Positions 1 through 6,793 of a DNA stretch of 14,623 nt are shown piece by piece. Under the pieces are notes generated by a model, which saw only the letters and a program-made list of their open reading frames with translations, searched no databases and was not told the origin of the DNA. A program made the translations under genes and the position numbers. Within the stretch, counting starts at the first letter, position 1. Each line of letters begins with the position of its first letter. The stretch is from REEB95 sp050729835 (GTDB taxonomy: Bacteria > Pseudomonadota > Alphaproteobacteria > ATCC43930 > CGMCC-115725), in contig JBOHLS010000043.1 in assembly GCA_050729835.1 (NCBI GenBank), positions 1 through 14,623 on the forward strand, given 5' to 3'.

Positions 1-171
1 CTTAGTTTCGGCCAGCACGATCAGCGCGCCCGCCAGTTCATCGGCGGTGAGGGCGTCGGCTCCGGTCGAGATGACCAGCTCGCCGAGCTGTTGCACCTTT
101 CGGGCTTTCAGGTCTCGCGTCTTGTCTTCGAGCGACTTCAGTTCCGCGTCGAAGTCTCGTGGCTTGCGCAT
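1..171 (-). CDS. traD: TraD-like conjugal transfer protein, partial at the C-terminus
   Basis: The reverse strand reads 57 codons without a stop from an ATG at 171 to the window edge. The product starts MRKPRDFDAELKSLEDK, has a charged coiled-coil-like helix of about 25 residues, and then the segment LGELVISTGADAL followed by ELAGALI. That pattern resembles the small TraD family proteins encoded divergently from traA on Ti-type plasmids and sphingomonad elements; these are short accessory proteins thought to assist relaxosome function. An upstream in-frame ATG exists at 183, but GGAGGA at 173-178 sits just ahead of the ATG at 171 and fits a Shine-Dalgarno site, so 171 is preferred. The divergent placement opposite traA supports the call. 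TraC-like annotation is the main alternative, because the two small families are often confused. Confidence 0.7.
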   Translation of the reverse strand, partial: MRKPRDFDAELKSLEDKTRDLKARKVQQLGELVISTGADALTADELAGALIVLAETK

Positions 172-207
172 CGTGTCCTCCATAAGCTGTCGATGGAGCG
201 ATGATAG

Positions 208-224
208 TTGAGCGCCTGCCTCAA
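208..224. repeat. Short inverted repeat in the traD-traA divergent gap
   Basis: TTGAG at 208-212 and CTCAA at 220-224 form a 5-bp inverted repeat with a 7-base spacer. It sits about 37 bases upstream of the traD start and about 120 bases upstream of traA. It could be an operator or a relaxosome accessory-protein site, but the arms are short and chance is a real possibility. Confidence 0.25.
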
Positions 225-266
225 TGCTGTAAGGTTGCCGGGACGGGCTGAAACGGCGCGAGCAGT

Positions 267-312
267 CCCGAGAAATTAGTTTCGAGGGCGCGCTTATACG
301 TCGTTCCGACGT
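267..312 (-). other. oriT: Candidate oriT with an IncQ/RSF1010-like nic site
   Basis: Read on the minus strand, a perfect 6-bp hairpin ACGTCG-GAA-CGACGT (312-298) is followed directly by TATAAGCGCGCCCTC (298-284). The RSF1010 nic region is likewise an inverted repeat followed by TAAGTGCG/CCCT. Here TAAGCGCG/CCCT (296-285) differs at one base, which places the predicted nick between 289 and 288 on the minus strand. A second, imperfect inverted repeat (267-275 with 280-288, 7 of 9 pairs) overlaps the far side of the nick. The site lies in the traD-traA divergent gap, where Ti plasmids keep oriT, and traA encodes a MOBQ-type relaxase, the class that cuts this kind of site. By analogy, the 5' end at 288 means the traD side would enter the recipient first and traA last. 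Confidence 0.75.
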
Positions 313-342
313 GCGCTTCGCTGTGATGATGTTCGGATCGCG

Positions 343-3288
343 ATGGCGATCTATCATCTTCACGTCAAGGTCATCGGCCGTAAGGCCGGCTCCAGCGCGG
401 TGGCCTCCGCCGCCTACCGCTCGGCCTCGCGACTGCGCGACGACCGGCTTGAGCGCAGCCACGACTTCTCCAACAAGCGCGGCGTCGTCCATTCCGAGGT
501 CATGCTCCCGGAAGATGCGCCCGAGCAATGGAGCGACCGCGAACGGCTCTGGAACGATGTCGAGGCGTTCGAGGTCCGCAAGGACGCGCAGCTTGCCCGG
601 GAGGTCGAATTCGCCATTCCGCGCGAGATGACGCAAGCACAGGGCATCGAACTCGCCCGCGACTTCGTGCAGGCGGAGTTTGTCGATCAGGGCATGATCG
701 CCGACCTCAATGTGCATTGGGACATGGCCGAGGACGGGACGCCCAAGCCCCACGCCCATGTCATGCTGACCATGCGATCCGTGGACGAAAACGGCTTCGG
801 CCCGAAGGTGCGGGACTGGAACCGCACCGAAATGGTCGAGCGTTGGCGGGAACGCTGGGCCGAGCTTGCCAACGAGCGGCTGGCCGAACTCGACATCGAC
901 GCGCGCATCGACCATCGCAGCCTGGAGGCGCAGGGCATCGCGCTGGAGCCGCAAAGCCAGATCGGCGCACCCGCGCAGCGGATCGAAGGCGAAGGCATCG
1001 AGGCCGCCGACCGCGCCGAAATGCACCGCGAGATCGCGCGCAACAACGGCGCCCGCATCATCGCCGATCCTTCGATGGCGCTGAATGCCATCACGCACCA
1101 GCAATCGACCTTCACGCGCCGCGACATGGCGATGTTCGCGCACCGGCACAGCGACGGCATCGAGCAGTTCAACGAGGTGCTCGGTGCGATACGCAGCGCG
1201 CCCGATCTGGTCGAATTGGGCCAGGACGGACGCGGCGAGGACCGCTTCACCACCCGCGAGATGATCGAGGCCGAGCAGCGCCTGCACCGCGCCGCCGACC
1301 TCATGGCCGAGACCGAACGCCATGAGGTCGGCGACAGGAACCGCGAAGCGGCACTGGCGCATGCAGAAGCGCGCGGCCTTGTACTTTCGGGGGAGCAGGC
1401 CGAGGCGCTGGCGCATATCACGGACGGGCGCGATCTCGCCGTCGTCGTCGGCTATGCCGGGACGGGAAAGAGCGCGATGCTGGGCGTGGCGCGCGAAGCC
1501 TGGGAAGCGGCGGGCTACGAGGTCCGGGGCGTGGCGCTGTCCGGCATCGCGGCCGAGAATCTGGAAAGCGGCTCGGGCATCGCGTCGCGCACCATCGCCA
1601 GCATGGAACATGGCTGGGGACAGGGCCGCGACGCGCTCACTTCCCGCGATGTGCTTGTCATCGACGAAGCGGGCATGGTCGGCACGCGCCAGTTGGAGCG
1701 CGTGCTGTCCCATGCCGCCGAGGCCGGCGCCAAGGTGGTGCTGGTCGGCGATCCGCAGCAGTTGCAATCCATCGAGGCGGGCGCGGCGTTCCGCTCCATT
1801 CACGAATGCCACGGCGGCGCGGAGATCGGCGAGGTGCGCCGCCAGCGGGAGGACTGGCAGCGCGACGCCACGCGCGATCTGGCGACCGGCCGCACCGGCG
1901 ACGCGATCCATGCCTATGACGGTCACGGCATGGTCCATGCCGCGCGGACACGGAAACAGGCGCGTGACGATCTAATCGACCGCTGGGACCGCGACCGGCA
2001 GGCATCGCCCGACCAGAGCCGCATCATCCTCACTCACACCAACGACGAGGTGCGCGCGCTCAACGAGGCCGCGCGCGAACGGATGCGGGAAGCCGGCGAT
2101 TTGGGCGATGACGTGCGCCTGACGGTCGAACGCGGCGCGCGCAGCTTCGCCAGCGGGGATCGCGTCATGTTCCTGAAAAACGAGCGCGGCCTTGGCGTGA
2201 AGAACGGCACGCTCGGGACCGTCGAACAGGTCAGCGAACGATCCATGTCCGTGCGCACCGACGACGGGCGCAGCATCTCGTTTGACCTCAAAGATTACGA
2301 CCGCATCGACCACGGCTATGCCGCGACCATCCACAAGGCGCAGGGCATGACCGTGGACCGTACCCATGTCCTGGCGACGCCGGGCCTGGACGCCCATGGC
2401 AGCTATGTCGCCCTGTCGCGCCACCGCGACGGCATGGACCTGCACTATGGCCGCGATGACTTCGCTGACGAGAACAGGCTTGTCCGCACCCTGTCGCGCG
2501 ACCGGGCCAAGGACATGGCGTCGGATTACGAGCCAGCACAGAGCTACGCCGCGCGGCGTGGCATCACCTTCCGCGAGCGGGTGGAGCGGGTGGTCGAGAT
2601 CGTCAAGCAGGTTCCCGAGAAAGTGCGCGGTATGTTCGACGGGTTGCGCCTGCCCGCCGATGGCGGACAGGGGCCGGAACGGGCAGCGCCGGAACGGGCG
2701 GCGCCGGAAAGGGAGAAGGCGGCAGACCCGGAGGAGGTTTTGCGCCGCGCGCGGACCAGGGCGCTCGTCCGCCATGCCCGCGCCGTGGATGCCATCTTCG
2801 AGGCGCAGGAGCACGGCGGCAGGGCCAGCCCGGAGCAGGTGACGGAATTGCAGGACGCCCGCAAAGCCTTCGAGGAGGTGCGGCCCTACGGCCCGCACGA
2901 CACCGAAGCCGCCTACAAGAAGGACCCGGAGCTTGCCTCGGAAGCGGCCACGGGCCAGGTCAATCGCACCGTGCGCGCCCTCCAGTTGGAGACCGAGCTG
3001 CGCACCGATCCGCAGCGCCGCGCCGACCGCTTCGTGGAACGTTGGCGGGAACTCGGCCAAGCCAGCCAGCGCCAGTATCAGTCGGGCGACATGTCCAGTT
3101 ATAAGTCCACGCGGTCGGCGATGAGCGACATGGCGAAGAGCCTCGAACGCGATCCCCAGCTTGAATCCATCCTCGAAGGCCGCAAGCGAGACCTCGGTAT
3201 CTCGTTCGAATCAGGCCGCCGACTCGGGCTGGAACTCGCCTTCACGCACGGCATCGACCTCGGCAGAGGTAGGGGTATCGGATTGTAG
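343..3288 (+). CDS. traA: Ti-type conjugative relaxase/helicase TraA (MOBQ)
   Basis: This 981-residue protein should nick oriT, attach covalently to the transferred strand and unwind it for conjugation. Residues 1 to about 210 form a MobA/MobL relaxase domain, with the candidate catalytic Tyr in AAYRS (Y25) and the metal-binding HxH in KPHAHVML (H137, H139). A TraI-like superfamily 1 helicase follows: Walker A GYAGTGKS (370-377), Walker B VLVIDEAG (437-444), GDPQQLQ (469-475), ATIHKAQGMTVD (661-672) and YVALSRHRDG (688-697). After about residue 730 comes a charged helical C-terminal region containing a short ERAAP repeat. The ATG at 343 begins the conserved MAIYHLHVKVIGR start. Ti-plasmid TraA is roughly 1100 residues, so this copy is a little short at the C-terminus. 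No traF or traB follows, unlike Ti plasmids. Confidence 0.95.
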   Translation: MAIYHLHVKVIGRKAGSSAVASAAYRSASRLRDDRLERSHDFSNKRGVVHSEVMLPEDAPEQWSDRERLWNDVEAFEVRKDAQLAREVEFAIPREMTQAQGIELARDFVQAEFVDQGMIADLNVHWDMAEDGTPKPHAHVMLTMRSVDENGFGPKVRDWNRTEMVERWRERWAELANERLAELDIDARIDHRSLEAQGIALEPQSQIGAPAQRIEGEGIEAADRAEMHREIARNNGARIIADPSMALNAITHQQSTFTRRDMAMFAHRHSDGIEQFNEVLGAIRSAPDLVELGQDGRGEDRFTTREMIEAEQRLHRAADLMAETERHEVGDRNREAALAHAEARGLVLSGEQAEALAHITDGRDLAVVVGYAGTGKSAMLGVAREAWEAAGYEVRGVALSGIAAENLESGSGIASRTIASMEHGWGQGRDALTSRDVLVIDEAGMVGTRQLERVLSHAAEAGAKVVLVGDPQQLQSIEAGAAFRSIHECHGGAEIGEVRRQREDWQRDATRDLATGRTGDAIHAYDGHGMVHAARTRKQARDDLIDRWDRDRQASPDQSRIILTHTNDEVRALNEAARERMREAGDLGDDVRLTVERGARSFASGDRVMFLKNERGLGVKNGTLGTVEQVSERSMSVRTDDGRSISFDLKDYDRIDHGYAATIHKAQGMTVDRTHVLATPGLDAHGSYVALSRHRDGMDLHYGRDDFADENRLVRTLSRDRAKDMASDYEPAQSYAARRGITFRERVERVVEIVKQVPEKVRGMFDGLRLPADGGQGPERAAPERAAPEREKAADPEEVLRRARTRALVRHARAVDAIFEAQEHGGRASPEQVTELQDARKAFEEVRPYGPHDTEAAYKKDPELASEAATGQVNRTVRALQLETELRTDPQRRADRFVERWRELGQASQRQYQSGDMSSYKSTRSAMSDMAKSLERDPQLESILEGRKRDLGISFESGRRLGLELAFTHGIDLGRGRGIGL
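2676..2720 (+). repeat. 15-bp tandem repeat inside traA
   Basis: GGAACGGGCAGCGCC (2676-2690) is followed by GGAACGGGCGGCGCC (2691-2705), identical at 14 of 15 bases, and then by a degraded third unit (2706-2720). The unit is a whole number of codons and encodes an ERAAP repeat in the linker between the helicase core and the C-terminal helical region. Copy number could vary between strains without breaking the frame. Confidence 0.7.
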
Positions 3289-3418
3289 AACTATCCTATT
3301 TTCCGCCCCCTCTACGCCACACTAATACGACTGCTAAATATCTATTGCACAACAACAAATCATCGCTCTGTCTGGTCTCTGCAATCGTCAGAAACACCCG
3401 GCAGGAGGCAGCGCAGCC

Positions 3419-3652
3419 ATGCTCGCACCAGACCGTATCGTCCGCATGAAAACCATTCTCGCCCGCACCGGCCTGTCCCGGTCCACCATCTACCGCAAGA
3501 TCGCCGAGGGTACGTTCCCGCCTCGGATCAAGATCAGCATGAACGGCGCCGGCTGGCGGGAATCCGACATCGACCGCTGGATCGCCGATCCTGTCGGCTG
3601 GCGGCCACCAATGACGACGACTGACAGAATGGACGCGAACCGCACCACGTAG
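3419..3652 (+). CDS. AlpA-family DNA-binding regulator (excisionase-like)
   Basis: The 77-residue product matches the short MerR-like winged-helix proteins of the phage AlpA family: a DRIVRMKTILARTGLSRST segment, then IYRKIAEGTFPPRIKI, then GWRESDIDRWI. This spans the helix-turn-helix, the wing and the closing helix. In P4-like phages and islands AlpA-type proteins activate integrase expression or act as directionality factors, so control of excision is the likely role here (inference). AGGAGG at 3403-3408 precedes the ATG at 3419 by 10 bases. An internal ATG at 3446 is less likely, because the residues before it belong to the conserved domain. The gene converges on the integrase with a single base between their stop codons. 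A 130-base AT-richer gap separates it from traA and may hold its own promoter, though I see no convincing -35/-10 pair. Confidence 0.85.
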   Translation: MLAPDRIVRMKTILARTGLSRSTIYRKIAEGTFPPRIKISMNGAGWRESDIDRWIADPVGWRPPMTTTDRMDANRTT

Positions 3653-3653
3653 T

Positions 3654-5003
3654 TCAGAGATCATCGTCGAGTTCGTCGTCGTGGACCTCGGCGGCGCGCT
3701 GCTTCGCGTCGGCGATCAACTCTTTTGCGGATTCGCCCTTCGCCCAAGCGTCGAGCATGTCAGCCCAGCACTGAAGCATGATCTTCCGCTCGGCGAGGTA
3801 GCGGTTCACGTTGTAGATGGCCGCGATCCGGTTCCGGGGCGCGTGGGCCAAGCTCATCTCGATCCAGCGATCATCGAACTTGGCGCGGTTCAGGCCGGTC
3901 GAAAACGTGCGGCGCAGGTCGTGAACGCCGAAGCTCTGAAAGTCCGGGTCATCCTCGCGGATACGCTCTACCACCGTGTCGATTACGCGGTTGAGCGTGG
4001 CGTTGCTGATGGGCGTGTCGCCGTCGTATCGGCCGGGATGCAGGTATCGGCTGGCGCCGAACATGGTGCGGAACGCCGTCAAAATGTCGAGCGCCTGTTC
4101 GCTCAGCGGGACAACATGCGCCTTGCCCGCCTTCATGCGCTCGGCCGGGATCGTCCAGCGCGCGGCGGCGAAGTCGATTTCCTTCCATGTGGCGTCTATG
4201 AATTCCGACTTGCGAACGCCGGTCAGCAGGACAAACCTCACCGCTGAACGCAGCGTGGGTGCCGCTGTCACATGATCCAAGGCCGCCAGGACTGCGCGGA
4301 CCTCAGATGGCGACAGCGCGCGCTCGCGCGGCTCGAAGGTGGCGATGGCGCTGGTGCGGATCGACTCGGCCGGGTTGCTCACATCCAGGCCGCATCCTTG
4401 GGCGTGGCGGAACACCAGTAATACGACTTCGCGGACATGCACGGCGACGGCTGGCCCGCGCTTCTCCTTAACCTCGTCGCACAGATGTTTGATACGCTGT
4501 GGCGTCACCTCCCCCAGCTTGAGCTTCGACAACTCTCCCGCGATGGCACGGTCATAGACAGATCGGCGCATCGCCAGGGTGCTGTCAGCCAGTTTCTCGG
4601 CCCCCGACTTGGGATCGGCTTTGTGCTTGAAATAGGCTTCCGCCCACCCGCCGAACGCAAACGCCTGGGCTGACGCGGTACGCTTCTCCACCTTGGCTTT
4701 CGACGGCGACTCGCCGCGCTCGACCTGACGCCGGGCACGCGCCAGCAGCGTCCTCGCCTCCGCAAGCGACACCTCCATTCCGTATTCCAGCGCGTCGGGC
4801 GCCCGCGTCAGATTGCGCGCCGCCTCGGCGCTATACCGGCCGATGGTCAACACCTCCTGCCGCCCGTTCACCCGGTACTGATACCGGAACGAGATGACCC
4901 CGGTCGGGGTGACGGCCGCGTGCATCCCGTCGCGGTCCGTCACCTTGTAGAGCTTGGCCTTCGGCTTGAGATTTTTCAGTTCTTTATCAGTGAGATCGCC
5001 CAT
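3654..5003 (-). CDS. int: P4-type tyrosine integrase
   Basis: This 449-residue site-specific recombinase should integrate and excise the element at guaA. The N-terminus (about 1-105) is the arm-binding DUF4102-type domain, with LTDKELKNLKPK, YRVNGRQEVLTIGRY and LAEARTLLARAR. A core-binding SAM-like domain follows (about 115-215), then the catalytic domain: Arg264 in TGVRKSE, Lys294 region in MKAGKAHVVPLS, His361 and Arg364 in HDLRRTFST, His387 in SLAHA, and nucleophile Tyr397 in AAIYN, so the full R-K-H-R-H-Y set is present. I chose the ATG at 5003, which gives the usual MGDLTDKEL start. An in-frame TTG at 5042 would add 13 residues reading into the repeat cluster. It converges with the AlpA-like gene, and its upstream side faces guaA. 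The length is normal for the family and I see no damage. Confidence 0.95.
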   Translation of the reverse strand: MGDLTDKELKNLKPKAKLYKVTDRDGMHAAVTPTGVISFRYQYRVNGRQEVLTIGRYSAEAARNLTRAPDALEYGMEVSLAEARTLLARARRQVERGESPSKAKVEKRTASAQAFAFGGWAEAYFKHKADPKSGAEKLADSTLAMRRSVYDRAIAGELSKLKLGEVTPQRIKHLCDEVKEKRGPAVAVHVREVVLLVFRHAQGCGLDVSNPAESIRTSAIATFEPRERALSPSEVRAVLAALDHVTAAPTLRSAVRFVLLTGVRKSEFIDATWKEIDFAAARWTIPAERMKAGKAHVVPLSEQALDILTAFRTMFGASRYLHPGRYDGDTPISNATLNRVIDTVVERIREDDPDFQSFGVHDLRRTFSTGLNRAKFDDRWIEMSLAHAPRNRIAAIYNVNRYLAERKIMLQCWADMLDAWAKGESAKELIADAKQRAAEVHDDELDDDL

Positions 5004-5033
5004 AAATCCGCATCCGGTCCGGGGGCAAACGGA

Positions 5034-5108
5034 TACCAACAAGGGGGCTGTTGGTAGCGAAAGCCCGTTTCTGGACCATCCTGCGCCGTACCAACATCGC
5101 TACCAACA
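5034..5108. repeat. TACCAACA repeat cluster with a 12-bp inverted repeat ahead of int
   Basis: TACCAACA occurs directly at 5034-5041, 5089-5096 and 5101-5108, and inverted as TGTTGGTA at 5049-5056. The inverted copy and the last direct copy extend into a perfect 12-bp inverted repeat, TGTTGGTAGCGA (5049-5060) with TCGCTACCAACA (5097-5108). The cluster lies between the integrase start and the guaA junction, where arm-type sites for integrase or excisionase are usually found. It also overlaps the presumed int promoter, so binding could repress int. The role is inferred from position and repetition. Confidence 0.7.
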
Positions 5109-5151
5109 AAGTGGCCGGGTTGGGGTGACATGCAGGGATACGGGGTGAGAA

Positions 5152-5173
5152 GAATAATCGTTGTTATTCAACG
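5152..5173. repeat. Two overlapping, mutually exclusive inverted repeats near the att junction
   Basis: GAATAA (5152-5157) pairs with TTATTC (5164-5169), and CGTTG (5159-5163) pairs with CAACG (5169-5173). The two hairpins overlap and cannot form together. The segment is AT-rich against a GC-rich background and lies 50-70 bases from the guaA stop. A bending-protein or excisionase site is possible. It could also act as a weak terminator for guaA transcripts reading leftward. Confidence 0.4.
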
Positions 5174-5220
5174 TGGTCTGGCGACTTTTGGCACGGAGCG
5201 AGATGGTCTGAAACCACCCT

Positions 5221-5245
5221 AATTCACTCCCACTCGATCGTGCCG
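5221..5245. other. att: Inferred attachment site (att junction) at the 3' end of guaA
   Basis: The integrase gene and its repeat cluster end directly against the last codons of guaA, whose conserved C-terminus KPPGTIEWE and stop are intact. The 3' end of guaA is an established insertion site for islands with P4-type integrases, and the crossover lies in the conserved codons around GAGTGGGA. On the minus strand that octamer is present here as the Glu-Trp-Glu end of guaA (complement of TCCCACTC at 5227-5234). I found no second copy of this sequence in the window, which is expected because the other end of the element lies to the left. Confidence 0.6.
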
Positions 5246-6783
5246 GGCGGCTTCGAGGTCACGTCGTAGACCACGCGGTTGATGCCTTTGACCTCGTTGG
5301 TGACCCGCGTCGCGACGCGGCCTAGTAGCTCGTGCGGGAAGGGATAGTAGTCGGCGGTCATGCCGTCGGTCGAGGTCACGGCCCTGAGCGCGCAGACGTG
5401 ATCGTAGCTGCGCATGTCGCCCATGACGCCGACGGTCTTGACCGGCAGCAGCACGGCGAAGGCCTGCCAGATCGCATCGTAAAGCCCGGCGTTGTGGATT
5501 TCCTCGAGATAGATCGCGTCGGCCTTGCGCAGGATGTCGAGCTTCTCGCGCGTGACCTCGCCCGGCACGCGGATCGCGAGGCCGGGGCCGGGGAAGGGAT
5601 GGCGTTTCACCATGTCCTCGGGCAAGCCCAGATCACGGCCCAATTCGCGCACCTCGTCCTTGAACAGTTCGCGCAGCGGCTCGACGAGCTTCATCTTCAT
5701 GCGCGCCGGCAGGCCGCCGACATTGTGATGCGACTTGATGGTGACCGACGGCCCGCCGGAAAAACTCACGGACTCGATCACGTCCGGATAGAGCGTGCCT
5801 TGCGCCAGGAATTCCGCGCCGCCGATCTTGTGCGCCTCCTCGTCAAACACGCCGATAAAGGTGGCGCCGATGATCTTGCGCTTCATCTCGGGGTCGGTGA
5901 TGCCGGCAAGCTTTTGCAGGAACAAGCCGCTGGCGTCGCGATGCACCAGCGGGATGTTGTAGTGGTCGCGGAACAGGCCGACGACCTGCTCGGATTCGCC
6001 GGCGCGCATCAGACCGGTGTCGACATAGATGCAGGTCAGCCGGTCGCCGATGGCTTCGTGCAGTAGCACGGCGACCACCGATGAATCGACTCCACCCGAC
6101 AGGCCACAGACCACCTTGCCCTGGCCGACCTGCTGGCGCACGCGGGCGATTGCCTGCGTCTTGAACGCCGCCATCGACCAGTCGCCGCGACAGCCGGCAA
6201 CGCGATGGGTGAAGTTCTTGAGCAATGCCGTGCCGTGCGGTGTGTGCACCACTTCGGGATGGAACTGCACGCCGTAGAAGCGCCGTGCGTCGTCGGCGAT
6301 GGCGGCGAAGGGCGCGCCGTCGCTGATGCCGACGACCTTGAAGCCCGGTGGCAGCATGTCGACGCGGTCGCCATGACTCATCCACACCTGCTCGCGCTGG
6401 CCCTTCTTCCACAACCCCTCGAACAGCTTGCAGCCGGCGGTGATCTCGAGAAAAGCGCGGCCGAATTCGCGATGGTCGGACGGCGAGACGCGGCCACCGA
6501 GCTGGGCGCACATGGTCTGCTCGCCATAGCAGATGCCGAGCACCGGCACGCCGAGCTCGAAGACCTGCTGCGGCGCGCGCGGCGAGGCCTGTTCGTGCAC
6601 CGAGGCTGGGCCGCCCGACAGGATCACCGCTTTGGGCGCGAAGGCGGCGAGCGCGTCGGCCGCCATGGCGAAAGGATGGATCTCGCAATAAACGCCGCTC
6701 TCGCGCAGCCGCCGGGCGATGAGCTGAGTCACCTGGCTGCCAAAATCCAGGATCAGGACCTTTTCGGCGGTGGGCGCGGTCAT
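5224..6783 (-). CDS. guaA: GMP synthase (glutamine-hydrolysing)
   Basis: This cytosolic enzyme aminates XMP to GMP using ATP and glutamine, the last step of GMP synthesis. The 519-residue length is typical. Residues about 8-195 are the class I glutamine amidotransferase, with Cys85 in LGICYGEQ and His175/Glu177 in QFHPEV. The ATP pyrophosphatase domain follows, with the PP-loop SGGVDSS (229-235). The C-terminal dimerisation domain carries RHPFPGPGLAIR (394-405) and ends KPPGTIEWE. The open frame continues upstream to 6858, but the ATG at 6783 gives MTAPTAEKVLILDFG, which aligns with known GuaA starts. It begins 10 bases after the rsmB-like stop, so it is probably the last gene of guaB-rsmB-guaA. 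A mobile element is inserted just after its stop without altering the protein. Confidence 0.97.
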   Translation of the reverse strand: MTAPTAEKVLILDFGSQVTQLIARRLRESGVYCEIHPFAMAADALAAFAPKAVILSGGPASVHEQASPRAPQQVFELGVPVLGICYGEQTMCAQLGGRVSPSDHREFGRAFLEITAGCKLFEGLWKKGQREQVWMSHGDRVDMLPPGFKVVGISDGAPFAAIADDARRFYGVQFHPEVVHTPHGTALLKNFTHRVAGCRGDWSMAAFKTQAIARVRQQVGQGKVVCGLSGGVDSSVVAVLLHEAIGDRLTCIYVDTGLMRAGESEQVVGLFRDHYNIPLVHRDASGLFLQKLAGITDPEMKRKIIGATFIGVFDEEAHKIGGAEFLAQGTLYPDVIESVSFSGGPSVTIKSHHNVGGLPARMKMKLVEPLRELFKDEVRELGRDLGLPEDMVKRHPFPGPGLAIRVPGEVTREKLDILRKADAIYLEEIHNAGLYDAIWQAFAVLLPVKTVGVMGDMRSYDHVCALRAVTSTDGMTADYYPFPHELLGRVATRVTNEVKGINRVVYDVTSKPPGTIEWE

Positions 6784-6793
6784 GGCGCGGGCA

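Larger units (their letters stand above)
1..5223. mobile_element. Integrative conjugative/mobilizable element, partial (right end)
   Basis: This segment carries a TraD-like gene, a candidate oriT, a Ti-type relaxase/helicase (TraA), an AlpA-type regulator and a P4-type tyrosine integrase, ending beside the 3' end of the housekeeping gene guaA. A recombinase next to a conserved chromosomal 3' end, with conjugation genes behind it, is the usual layout of an integrated element. The leftward remainder, where coupling protein, type IV secretion and cargo genes would be expected, lies outside the window. The exact right boundary is inferred to fall between about 5221 and 5245, because the second att copy is not present here. 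Whether the element is autonomous (ICE) or only mobilizable (IME) cannot be told from this part. Confidence 0.8.

Noticed and set aside
1972..3060. 362-codon minus-strand open frame inside traA
   Set aside because: It lies wholly antisense to well-supported helicase and C-terminal codons of traA and shows no domain signature.
3323..3332. TAATACGACT, resembling the start of a T7 promoter (also at 4419-4428)
   Set aside because: Only the first 10 bases match. The rest of the promoter is absent, and the second copy lies inside integrase codons, so this is coincidence.
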